NCBI RefSeq assembly: GCF_001426585.1
Contig: NZ_LMEI01000013.1
Span: 186,227 to 250,226 of the forward strand
DNA: 64,000 bases
Reading direction: 5' to 3'
From: Streptomyces sp. Root431
Lineage (GTDB): Bacteria; Actinomycetota; Actinomycetes; Streptomycetales; Streptomycetaceae
Part shown: positions 24,877 to 32,367 of the stretch, in pieces
Position numbering within the stretch: the first letter of the stretch is position 1
How the letters are laid out: each line of letters starts with the position of its first letter
Translations under genes and position numbers: made by a program
The notes under the pieces: model-generated
What the model was told of the DNA's origin: nothing
What the model saw: only the letters and a program-made list of their open reading frames with translations
The model's database searches: none

Positions 24877-25815
24877 ATGCGCGCACGGTACGGGATCCCC
24901 CTCAAGGTCACGGCAGGTCTCACGGCGACGGCGGCGGCCGGACTCGTCTACGCGGCGGGCTTCGAAGCCCGCTCCTTCCGGCTCCGCCGGGTGACCGTGC
25001 CCGTACTCCCGCGCGGCATGCGCGACCTGCGGGTCCTTCAGGTCTCCGACATCCACATGGTCAGCGGCCAGCGCAAGAAGCGGGCCTGGCTCCAGTCGCT
25101 CGCGGGACTCCGCCCGGACTTCGTCGTCAACACCGGCGACAACCTCTCCGACACCGAAGCGGTGCCGGAGGTCCTCGACGCGCTCGGGCCGCTCATGGAG
25201 TTCCCCGGCGTGTACGTCTTCGGCTCCAACGACTACTACGGGCCGATGCTGCGCAACCCCGCCCGCTACCTGATGGAGAAGGTGCAGGGCCGCCACGGCC
25301 TCAACGGCAACAAGCCGGTCGTCGGCGCCGTCCACAACCCGTGGGAGGGCCTGCGGGACGCCTTCGACGCGGCGGGCTGGGTGAACCTCACCAACACCCG
25401 CGGCACGCTCAAGCTGCCCACGGCCGAGCTGGCCTTCACCGGCCTGGACGACCCGCACATCAAGCGCGACCGGTACGAGCGCGTGGCCGGCGGCCCCGAC
25501 GCCGCGGCCGACTTCACGATGGGCGTCGTCCACGCCCCGTACCTGCGCTCGCTCGACGCCTTCACGGCGGACGGCTACGAGCTGATCCTCGCCGGGCACA
25601 CCCACGGCGGCCAGCTGTGCATCCCCTTCTACGGGGCGCTCGTCACCAACTGCGACCTGGACACCGACCGCGTGAAGGGGCTCTCCACGCACACCGTCGG
25701 CCGCCACACCTCGTACCTGCACGTCTCGGCGGGCTGCGGCACCAACCGCTTCACCCCGGTCCGCTTCGCCTGCCCGCCCGAGGTCACCCTGCTCACGCTG
25801 ACGGCCCGCCCGTAA
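24877..25815 (+). CDS. Membrane-anchored calcineurin-type metallophosphoesterase
   Basis: 312 aa. One N-terminal membrane segment (residues ~9-28), then the metal-binding motifs in order: VSDIHMV (~57), VNTGDN (~84), GSNDYY (~111), VVHAP (~221) and AGHTHGGQ (~241-248). YkuE-like members hydrolyse phosphoesters at the outer membrane surface; the substrate is unknown. ATG 24877 lies 8 nt after a GACGAT -10-like box without a ribosome site, suggesting a leaderless mRNA. The following membrane protein starts 17 bp after its stop. Confidence 0.9.
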   Translation: MRARYGIPLKVTAGLTATAAAGLVYAAGFEARSFRLRRVTVPVLPRGMRDLRVLQVSDIHMVSGQRKKRAWLQSLAGLRPDFVVNTGDNLSDTEAVPEVLDALGPLMEFPGVYVFGSNDYYGPMLRNPARYLMEKVQGRHGLNGNKPVVGAVHNPWEGLRDAFDAAGWVNLTNTRGTLKLPTAELAFTGLDDPHIKRDRYERVAGGPDAAADFTMGVVHAPYLRSLDAFTADGYELILAGHTHGGQLCIPFYGALVTNCDLDTDRVKGLSTHTVGRHTSYLHVSAGCGTNRFTPVRFACPPEVTLLTLTARP

Positions 25816-25832
25816 CCACCTACGGTGGGGGG

Positions 25833-26579
25833 ATGCTCACGCCCCACTCCGCAGGCTCGTCGACCGTGCCGGCCTCCGCCGTCACACCCCCCGCCCGGCG
25901 CCGCCCCTTCGTGGCGGCGTTCCGCGGCCTGATCGCCCTGTGCGCGGCGACGGGAATCGTCATCGAGTGCGTCCACGGGAGCGTGCTCGTCGTCCTGAGC
26001 TTCTTCACGATCTGGTCGAACATCCTGGTCGCCGTGGTCTTCGGCTGGGGCGCCGTCCGCGCCTGGACCCGCCGCCCGCCGCTCCCCGCCCTGTGGACCG
26101 GCGGCGTCCTGCTCTGCATCACGGTGGTCGGGCTCGTCTTCCACCTGATCCTCGACAACGAGGCGAGCGAGTTCAACCAGGCCGCCGAGATCGCCCGCCT
26201 CACCGGCGCGAAGGCCGTCGCCAACCAGCTGCTCCACACCGTCACCCCGATCGGCGCGGCAGTCGACTTCCTCCTCCTCACCCTCCCCGGCGCCCTCCGC
26301 TGGCGCCACGCCGCCCAGTGGCTCGCCGCCCCGGGCGTCTACTTCGCCTTCGCCCTGATCCGCGGCGAACTGATCTCCCCGGACGCCCCCACCCGCTACA
26401 CGTACCCGTTCCTCGACGTCACCGTCCACGGCTACGCCGGCGTCCTCGCCAACGCGGTCGTGCTGGGCGCCGTCTTCTCCGTCCTCGGCCTCGCGATCGT
26501 CGGCCTGGACCGCGTCCGACCTGCGGTGCGGCTCTCCGAAAACCGGATTTCGTCTCAGCGCGCGCGTGGGCTAAAGTAA
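25833..26579 (+). CDS. Pr6Pr-family integral membrane protein
   Basis: 248 aa with six hydrophobic segments separated by short loops, including FFTIWSNILVAVVFGW and LLHTVTPIGAAVDFLLL. This is the pattern of the actinobacterial Pr6Pr (FAR-17a/AIG1-like) membrane proteins, function unknown. A TACGGT box 6 nt before ATG 25833 suggests its own leaderless start in addition to read-through from the phosphoesterase gene. Confidence 0.85.
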   Translation: MLTPHSAGSSTVPASAVTPPARRRPFVAAFRGLIALCAATGIVIECVHGSVLVVLSFFTIWSNILVAVVFGWGAVRAWTRRPPLPALWTGGVLLCITVVGLVFHLILDNEASEFNQAAEIARLTGAKAVANQLLHTVTPIGAAVDFLLLTLPGALRWRHAAQWLAAPGVYFAFALIRGELISPDAPTRYTYPFLDVTVHGYAGVLANAVVLGAVFSVLGLAIVGLDRVRPAVRLSENRISSQRARGLK

Positions 26580-26617
26580 GCGATGTCGCCGCGACGTGAA
26601 GAACAGAGCAGCGACAT

Positions 26618-26691
26618 CGGGGTGTAGCGCAGCTTGGCAGCGCGCTTCGTTCGGGACGAAGAGGTCGTGGGTTCAAATCCCGCCACCCCGA
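26618..26691 (+). tRNA. tRNA-Pro (anticodon CGG)
   Basis: 74-nt cloverleaf. Acceptor CGGGGTG pairs with CACCCCG and the discriminator base is A. The anticodon stem CTTCG/CGAAG encloses the loop TTCGGGA with anticodon CGG, and the T-arm has GTTCAAATC. CCA is not encoded. It marks the left edge of the accessory segment. Confidence 0.96.
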
Positions 26692-26703
26692 CAGCCAAAA
26701 CAG

Positions 26704-26743
26704 CAGGTGAGGCAGCTATCGAATTCGGTAGCTGCCTCACCTG
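26704..26743 (+). terminator. Terminator of tRNA-Pro
   Basis: CAGGTGAGGCAGCTA (26704-26718) pairs perfectly with TAGCTGCCTCACCTG (26729-26743), 15 bp, followed by TTTCT. Confidence 0.92.
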
Positions 26744-26768
26744 TTTCTGTCTGCGCGTCCATCTGCGT

Positions 26769-26869
26769 GAGTAGGTCGACGGTAGACGGGATGGGAGTCA
26801 GGGCGAGTATTCGGCGAAGGTCGGCAAACCGTGGCAGCTCCGCCCCAAGGCCGCTCCGTCGACCTACTC
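26769..26869. repeat. 14-bp perfect inverted repeat downstream of the tRNA
   Basis: GAGTAGGTCGACGG at 26769-26782 and its exact complement CCGTCGACCTACTC at 26856-26869, 73 bp apart. The right copy overlaps the stop codon region of the next leftward gene. Nothing else is identified in the 26744-26863 gap. Confidence 0.7.
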
Positions 26870-27169
26870 CTGAATTGCCAGGTCCGGATGTGCGAACACG
26901 AAGAGCATGTACGCAACGGCCGCTGCGGTACCCACCGCCGAGAGCGCCAGGCCGGTCAGTGGCTGCGCGCGGCTGACGCCCTGCCTTGCGGCAGCGCGGT
27001 ATTCGATGACACCCAGGACGAGACCCGTGAGGCCGAGCGGCAGGGCCAGAGCCCAGACGAGCATCCAGAACGGGCAGCAGAACCAAAACGCAACGGAAGC
27101 CGCACCGAAAACGACGGAACGGCTCATCCGCCCAGATCTGTCGTCAGCCGGATCATCAGCGTGGGTCAT
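26864..27169 (-). CDS. Small DUF4190-like membrane protein
   Basis: 101 aa with two hydrophobic segments (~residues 23-60 and ~74-94), separated by a short loop EYRAAARQG: the layout of DUF4190-type proteins. A hydrophilic acidic N-terminus precedes them. Function unknown. The start is ATG 27169. It is the first gene right of tRNA-Pro. Confidence 0.7.
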   Translation of the reverse strand: MTHADDPADDRSGRMSRSVVFGAASVAFWFCCPFWMLVWALALPLGLTGLVLGVIEYRAAARQGVSRAQPLTGLALSAVGTAAAVAYMLFVFAHPDLAIQE

Positions 27170-27399
27170 GCTCTGATCAAAGCAGCAGGGTGGGGAGGCT
27201 CAGCAGCCACCCTGACAATCACCGTGCCCCTCGCGTGCCCGATCCAGCGGGGAGTCACGGGGAACAGGCGCCGCGCCCGAGGCAGGGCCGAACGGGTGAC
27301 GCTCCTCCCCCGTCAGGGAGCGCGGTTGCGGGCCTCTTGGAGAGCGATGACCGTTATAGGGCTTGTGTTCCCTTATTGGTGCATCGGATCGGAGTCCGC
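27170..27399. other. Intergenic region with possible promoter of the DUF1254 gene
   Basis: 230 bp without a credible gene. A TATAGG at 27355-27360 is -10-like, and the last 60 bases are relatively A/T-rich. GGATCGGAG at 27386-27394 is the ribosome site of the gene at 27400. No well-spaced -35 could be found. Confidence 0.4.
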
Positions 27400-28761
27400 A
27401 TGGACGCGCAGACGTTGAAGCAGCAGATCGCCACCGCCCACGAGAAGGCGCGGGCCGACGAGGGCTACTGGCTCGGCATGGCGGCCTTCCGTTACGGCTT
27501 CCCGCTCCTGGAGATGCACCGCAGCCTGTGGGAGTGGCACGTCGACACCGCTGCACCGACGCACCTCGGCGCGATCAACGAGATCCACCACACCCCGCGC
27601 CGCGCGGAGCCCAAGGACACGTACTTCGTCACGCCGATCGTCGACGCCCCGTACTCGCGCACCTTCGTGGACCTGTCCGACGGCGCTGTGGTCCTCACCG
27701 TCCCGCCCGTCACCGACCGCTACTTCACCGTCCAGCTGCTGGACATGTACACCAACAGCTTCGCCTACGTCGGTACGCGCATGGGCGACACCACCGGAGG
27801 CGACTACCTGCTGGCCGGGCCGGGCTGGCGCGGCACCGTCCCCGAGGGCATCACCCGGGTCGTCACGGCCCCCACCCCCCTCGTCTGCCTGCTGGCCCGC
27901 GTCACGATCCTCGACGACGACGTCCCCGCCGCCGTGGCCCTGCAGAAGCGGATCGCCCTGCGCCCCGCCGACCCGGCCACCGGCAAGCCCGACCCCTCGG
28001 TCAACCCGCCCGCCCGTGACTGGCGCGGTGAGGGCGGCGATCCGCTGGACTTCTACCGGATGCTCGCCGACTGCCTGAGCGCGAGCCCTCCCCCGGCCGC
28101 CGACGCCGGCGTCCTCGGGCTGATCGCCCGCATCGGCATCACCCCGCACCGCCCCTTCGACCCCTCCGGGCTGCACCCCGCCGCCGTCGACGGCCTGCGG
28201 CGAGCCGTCGCGGACGGGCTGCGCGACCTGTACGCGGACATGCCGTTCGCCGGCCCGTCCCGCAACGGCTGGGTCATGGTCGACGTCGACACCATCGGCG
28301 ACTGGGGCACCGACTACTTCTCCCGCCTGGAGATCGCCCAGATCGGCCTGCTCGCCAACAGCGCGAAGGAGGCGTACTACATCGGCGCCATCCTCGACGG
28401 CGACGGCGACCCGCTCTCCGGCGAACACCGCTACGAACTCCGCTTCGGACCCGACGACTTCCCGCCCGTGGACGCCTTCTGGTCGGTGACCATGTACCTC
28501 AATCCGCAGGGCTTCCTCGTCGAGAACCCGATCGGCCGCTACCACCTCGGCAGCCTCACCAAGGACCTCACGTACGGCCCCGACGGCTCCCTCACCCTCT
28601 ACCTCCAGCGCGAGAACCCCGGCCCGGACAAGGAGTCGAACTGGCTCCCCACCACCGAGCCCGGCGTCCTGTTCCGCCTCATCCTGCGCCAGTACCTCCC
28701 CACCCCCGCCATCCTCACCGGCCGCTACGCACCCCCGGCCGTCGTCCGCGTCGACCGCTGA
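27400..28761 (+). CDS. DUF1254/DUF1214 protein
   Basis: 453 aa. The N-terminal part (~residues 20-140) is DUF1254: YGFPLLEMHRSLWEW, EPKDTYFVTPIVDAPYSRTFVDLSDG, and TDRYFTVQLLDMYTNSFAYVG. The C-terminal part (~340-440) is DUF1214: DAFWSVTMYLNPQGFLVENPIGRYHLGS and SNWLPTTEPGVLFRLILRQY. No signal peptide is visible, so it is probably cytoplasmic. The biochemical function is not established. ATG 27400 has a good ribosome site. A relic of a second, inverted copy of the same family lies at 32206-32261. Confidence 0.9.
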   Translation: MDAQTLKQQIATAHEKARADEGYWLGMAAFRYGFPLLEMHRSLWEWHVDTAAPTHLGAINEIHHTPRRAEPKDTYFVTPIVDAPYSRTFVDLSDGAVVLTVPPVTDRYFTVQLLDMYTNSFAYVGTRMGDTTGGDYLLAGPGWRGTVPEGITRVVTAPTPLVCLLARVTILDDDVPAAVALQKRIALRPADPATGKPDPSVNPPARDWRGEGGDPLDFYRMLADCLSASPPPAADAGVLGLIARIGITPHRPFDPSGLHPAAVDGLRRAVADGLRDLYADMPFAGPSRNGWVMVDVDTIGDWGTDYFSRLEIAQIGLLANSAKEAYYIGAILDGDGDPLSGEHRYELRFGPDDFPPVDAFWSVTMYLNPQGFLVENPIGRYHLGSLTKDLTYGPDGSLTLYLQRENPGPDKESNWLPTTEPGVLFRLILRQYLPTPAILTGRYAPPAVVRVDR

Positions 28762-28790
28762 CCCTCCGCTCTCCCCTCCCCTCCCCTCGC

Positions 28791-29075
28791 GATGCGATCC
28801 GCCTGCATCTCGACCTCGCCACAGGGGACGACCACCGCCCCGAAGTCGCCGGCATCCACCTCGGCTCCGCCGCCGATGTCCTCGATCTCCGCCTGAACGA
28901 GATCCCGGCCCACACGCTCGATCTGGTCCTCGAGACGCACCCCGCGGACGGGCTCGCTCCCTTCCTGCGCGACGCCTTCACCCGCGAGGCCCGGCTCAAG
29001 CCGCAGTGCACCACCGCCGTGCTGATCCGCGACTTCCGGCTCCTCGACATGCTGCGCCAGGCTCCCGGCGCATGA
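28791..29075 (+). pseudogene. Coding-like fragment without a start codon
   Basis: Frame reading DAIRLHLDLATGDDHRPEVAG and ending LLDMLRQAPGA before TGA 29073-29075, 94 codons, with strong Streptomyces third-position GC bias. It has no in-frame ATG/GTG at its beginning and is preceded by a pyrimidine-only tract (CTCCCCTCCCCTCCCCTC) just after the DUF1254 gene. This looks like the 3' remnant of a lost gene. The family is not recognised. Confidence 0.45.
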
Positions 29076-29098
29076 GCCGGCCCGGGTCGGCGAGGCCG

Positions 29099-30715
29099 CT
29101 ACGGCTTCGTCGACCCGGGCTGGACGGTCGGGATGCGCTGGGTGAAGAACAGGGCGACGAGGGCCGCGAAGGCGAGGATGGCGAGTGCGGCGCGCAGGCC
29201 GTCGAGTCGCGCGGCGGCGTTCGCGTCCATTACCTGCTGCGTCTGTTCCTCGTCGGCGCCCGCTTCGTCGAGGGCGCTCTCCAGCTGGGCGTCGGAGAGG
29301 AAGGGGATGCCGCTCTGGAGTTCGGTGGTCGCCTGGCTCTTCACGCTGTCCGGGACCGTCGGGTTCTGCTCGACGCTTGCCAGGAAGGACGAGGTGAGCG
29401 AGGCGATCAGGAGGGATCCGGCGAGTGCGGTGCCGATCGAGGCGCCGAGGTTGGTGACGGCGTTCTGGACACCGCCGACCTCGGCGCTCTTCGCCTCCGG
29501 CATCGCGGAGACGGTGACGGATCCCAGCTGGGAGGCGAGTGCGCCCATCCCGAGCCCGATCAGGAGCATCGGGATCGTGACGACTTCCGCGCCGGCGTCC
29601 GCGTCGAGCGCGGCCATCAGGATCACCGCGCCGAGGAGCAGGCCGATGATCCCGAGGCGTACCACTCGTCGGGGCGAGACGTCCGGGAGGAAGCGCGGGA
29701 TGAGGACCGCGGCGGCGAGCAGGGTCACCGAGAGCGGCAGGAGCCGGACGCCGGTGGCGAGCGCGGACAGGCCCAGGGCGACGGACAGGTAGAGCGGGAC
29801 GAGGAAGAACACGCCCATCTGGACGAGGTACTGGAAGAAGAACATCGTCAGCCCACCGGTCAGCTGCTTGTTCTGCAGCATGGTGGGGTCGAGGAGGGGC
29901 TCCTTGTGCTGCCGGACGAGGCGGGCCTCCCAGCGGAGGAACAGCCAGGTCAGTGCCATGCCCAGCAGCATCAGCCACACGGTCAGGGAGATCCCGAAGA
30001 TGGCGGGCGCGTCGGGCTTGGGCTGGAACCAGCCCCACTCGTCGGAGCGGAGCACGCCGTAGACGAAGCTCCCCAGCCCGAGGGCCGAGAGCACGACACC
30101 GACGCCGTCGATGCGGGCCCGTTGCTCACTCACCGCGTCGGCGATCGGACGGGCGAGGACGAGGATGCCCAGGACCACGAGGACCTCGCCGGCGAACACC
30201 CATCGCCAGGAGAAGTACGCCGTCGCGAAGCCGCCGATCAGCGGGCCCAAGGCGATCGCCACCGCACCGGCCGCGGCGACGAGACCGTAGGCCGCGGGAC
30301 GCCGCTCCGTAGGGAAGTTCCCTGCCACGAGCGCCACGATCGCCGGCAGGATCAGCGAGGCTCCGATGCCCTCCAGGAACGACCAGCCGATCAGCAGCAC
30401 CGTGAGGGTGGGTGCCAGGGCGGTGGTCAGGGAGCCGCAGCCGTAGATGACGCAGCCGATGAGGAAGGCCCGCTTGCGGCCGATCAGCGCCCCGACCTTC
30501 CCGCCGGGGATCATGAACATCGCCATGACCAGGGTGTAGGCGGTGATGGCCCCCTGGATCCCGGCCACCGTGGTGCCGACGTCCTCGGCCACCGTCGCGA
30601 TCGAGACGTTCATGACGGAGCTGTCGAGCGCCATCAGGAACTGGCCGGACGCCAGTACCAGCAGAACGAGTCGCGACTTCGCGGAGCCTTCGGCAGTATC
30701 TGTTCCCGGTGCCAT
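29099..30715 (-). CDS. MFS multidrug exporter, DHA2 (14-helix) family
   Basis: 538 aa with 14 predicted membrane segments. Motif A-like GGKVGALIGRKRAFLIG (~residues 70-86), the D1-type ALDSSVMNVSI near the start, and motif C-like GPLIGGFATAYFSWRWVF (~157-174) define a proton-driven DHA2 drug:H+ antiporter. The C-terminus has a long extracytoplasmic loop (~430-500) typical of the QacA/LfrA group. The substrate cannot be predicted. ATG 30715. No adjacent regulator gene is present. Confidence 0.93.
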   Translation of the reverse strand: MAPGTDTAEGSAKSRLVLLVLASGQFLMALDSSVMNVSIATVAEDVGTTVAGIQGAITAYTLVMAMFMIPGGKVGALIGRKRAFLIGCVIYGCGSLTTALAPTLTVLLIGWSFLEGIGASLILPAIVALVAGNFPTERRPAAYGLVAAAGAVAIALGPLIGGFATAYFSWRWVFAGEVLVVLGILVLARPIADAVSEQRARIDGVGVVLSALGLGSFVYGVLRSDEWGWFQPKPDAPAIFGISLTVWLMLLGMALTWLFLRWEARLVRQHKEPLLDPTMLQNKQLTGGLTMFFFQYLVQMGVFFLVPLYLSVALGLSALATGVRLLPLSVTLLAAAVLIPRFLPDVSPRRVVRLGIIGLLLGAVILMAALDADAGAEVVTIPMLLIGLGMGALASQLGSVTVSAMPEAKSAEVGGVQNAVTNLGASIGTALAGSLLIASLTSSFLASVEQNPTVPDSVKSQATTELQSGIPFLSDAQLESALDEAGADEEQTQQVMDANAAARLDGLRAALAILAFAALVALFFTQRIPTVQPGSTKP

Positions 30716-30827
30716 GCCCGGTAGGGTCCCAGCCCCCCGAGTGGGCAGGACGTACGACCCGCCGCGCGGCGGCGATCAATCGGTCGTTACGGAGCGGGGG
30801 CCGCCCGTGGACCGGGAAGCCTGCCGG

Positions 30828-31265
30828 TCAGCTCTGCGGCAGGCGAGGTGCGGCGCACAGCGCCCAGATGACGATGACGTCGATCGCGATCAGCAGCATC
30901 GCCCAGAACGGGTAGTACGGCAGCCACATGAAGTTCGCGATCATGCCCAGGCCTGCCAGCGCGACACCGACGAAGCGCGCCCACAGGGCGCCCTTGAACA
31001 GTGCGAGACCCGCGAGCACCATGATGATGCCGAGGATCAGGTGGACCCAGCCCCAGCCGCTCAGGCTGAACTGGTAGACGTAGTTGCGCGTGGTGACGAA
31101 CACGTCGTCCTTGGCGATGGCGGCGATGCCCTGGAAGAGGGTCATCAACCCGACGAAGATCATCAGTACGGCGGCGAACACCACCCATCCCCCGACGGCC
31201 ATGCCGCCCTGGGACGGGCTGTGCGCCGCGTCGCCACGCTCGGTTCCTCTGACGTTGCTGGACAT
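30828..31265 (-). CDS. DUF7144-like four-helix membrane protein
   Basis: 145 aa. A hydrophilic N-terminus (~20 residues) is followed by four hydrophobic segments with GGWVVFAAVLMIFVGLMTLFQG and GWGWVHLILGIIMVLAG, the arrangement of the actinobacterial DUF7144 family. Function unknown. ATG 31265 is preceded by GGGAG. It is third of three small leftward genes (DUF6325-like, SHOCT, this one) spaced 13-25 bp apart, probably one operon, perhaps for envelope stress as such sets often are (inference). Confidence 0.8.
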   Translation of the reverse strand: MSSNVRGTERGDAAHSPSQGGMAVGGWVVFAAVLMIFVGLMTLFQGIAAIAKDDVFVTTRNYVYQFSLSGWGWVHLILGIIMVLAGLALFKGALWARFVGVALAGLGMIANFMWLPYYPFWAMLLIAIDVIVIWALCAAPRLPQS

Positions 31266-31278
31266 GTGGGTCTCCCGG

Positions 31279-31569
31279 TCAGGAAGCGAGGATCCGGCTC
31301 TTCTGCGCCGTGAACTCCTCCTCGGTCAGTACGCCTTGGTCCTTCAGCTCCCCGAGTTCCTTGAGCTGGGCGATCTTGCTGCTCATGTCGTCGGCCGGTG
31401 CGGCGGGCGCGGGCGCCGGGGGAGGTGGCGGTGCGTACTGCGGCTCGGCCTGCGCCGGCTCCTGCCGGGCCCAGCGACCGGCCTGGCGCCGTGAGACCCG
31501 GTTGGAGACCGCGGTCGCCGTCCCGGCCACCACAGCCGTGCGTGCTACTCCTCGAAGAAGTCCTGGCAT
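31279..31569 (-). CDS. SHOCT-domain protein
   Basis: 96 aa. A basic N-terminal half (RTAVVAGTATAVSNRVSRRQ), a Pro/Ala linker with seven consecutive Pro-rich residues, and a C-terminal SHOCT motif (IAQLKELGELKDQGVLTEEE then FTAQKSRIL). SHOCT domains are short oligomerisation modules. ATG 31569 has GGAGGA upstream. Middle gene of the three-gene unit. Confidence 0.88.
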   Translation of the reverse strand: MPGLLRGVARTAVVAGTATAVSNRVSRRQAGRWARQEPAQAEPQYAPPPPPAPAPAAPADDMSSKIAQLKELGELKDQGVLTEEEFTAQKSRILAS

Positions 31570-31594
31570 GTCGGTCCTCCTTGCTTCACGGGTG

Positions 31595-32056
31595 TCAGGC
31601 CGCGGGCCTGTCGCCCTCTGCCGCCTCCGCGAAGTCGAGCGAGGCCAGAAGAGCCTGTACGGGGATGCGCCCGCCCGCTACGAGCTGCGCGCCGCCGCGC
31701 CGCAGTGCGCGCGCGAGGGGAGCCGCCCAGAGGTTCTCGTACACCAGGATTCCGGCCGAATTGCCGGGTTCGAGCGCCGCCCCTGCCTCGTCGAGGTCGT
31801 CCTGGCCCAGGAGGCCGGACGAAGCGCCCTCGAACACGGACAGGTCGAGCGTGCCGTCGCCATCCAGATCCGCCAGCTCCAGGGCGACGACACTCCCGTC
31901 GTCGTCCTTCTGTACGAAGAGGAGGTCGAGGACGCGGATGACGCCGCGGTCCACCAGGTCGAGAAGCAGGGGGAAGCCTTCACCCGTCATGCGGTTGCCC
32001 GGGAACTCGATGACCAGAAAGTCGACCGGCCCCATGTCTTCGATTACGTCGCTCAT
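31595..32056 (-). CDS. DUF6325-like protein
   Basis: 153 aa, soluble: MSDVIEDMGPVDFLVIEFPG, a Gly/Asp-rich middle (DLDGDGTLDLS) and a C-terminal helix. DUF6325 proteins are commonly beside SHOCT and DUF7144 genes, as here; function unknown. ATG 32056 is preferred over two upstream GTGs (32059, 32062) because GGAG then has a normal spacing. First gene of the three-gene unit. Confidence 0.78.
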   Translation of the reverse strand: MSDVIEDMGPVDFLVIEFPGNRMTGEGFPLLLDLVDRGVIRVLDLLFVQKDDDGSVVALELADLDGDGTLDLSVFEGASSGLLGQDDLDEAGAALEPGNSAGILVYENLWAAPLARALRRGGAQLVAGGRIPVQALLASLDFAEAAEGDRPAA

Positions 32057-32205
32057 CACCACTCCAGAGACACGCCGCTCGCAGAACTTGGCCGCACCCG
32101 GCCTCGCCCCGCCGTCGTGTCCGGCAAAGCCTGGTCGGACGGAGCTTTATCCCCATTGCAGCATCCGCCGGAGCGGTTCGCATGTCCGCCGGCGTCGTCC
32201 GCCGG

Positions 32206-32261
32206 TGTCGGATGATCGGCGTGACGAAGTACGTGCACTTCGGCTCCGCGCGGCACCACCG
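32206..32261 (-). pseudogene. Relic of a second DUF1254 gene, inverted
   Basis: Read leftward this segment encodes RAEPKCTYFVTPII, matching RAEPKDTYFVTPIV of the intact DUF1254 protein (27400-28761). At DNA level about 45 bp align with ~90% identity, including a 22-bp exact match. Reading frames on both sides show no further homology, so only this scrap remains. The 32057-32367 gap shows no other gene. Confidence 0.75.
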
Positions 32262-32353
32262 GCGCCGAGGAGGCGGTGACACGACGCCATCCGACAGATA
32301 CCGGCCCCCTGGGGGACGCCGCTTCGGCAGCGTCCGCTGTCCGTGGCGCCGGC

Positions 32354-32359
32354 TACACT
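32354..32359 (+). promoter_or_regulatory. Possible -10 box (TACACT) of the methyltransferase gene
   Basis: TACACT ends 8 nt before the ATG at 32368 and no ribosome site is seen, which suggests a leaderless mRNA. Confidence 0.4.
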
Positions 32360-32367
32360 TCAGCTCT

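Noticed and set aside
26673..26863. Leftward frame ending inside tRNA-Pro as an integrase C-terminus
   Set aside because: The ~50-residue stretch has no tyrosine-recombinase motif, and the rest of the frame overlaps the DUF4190-like gene.
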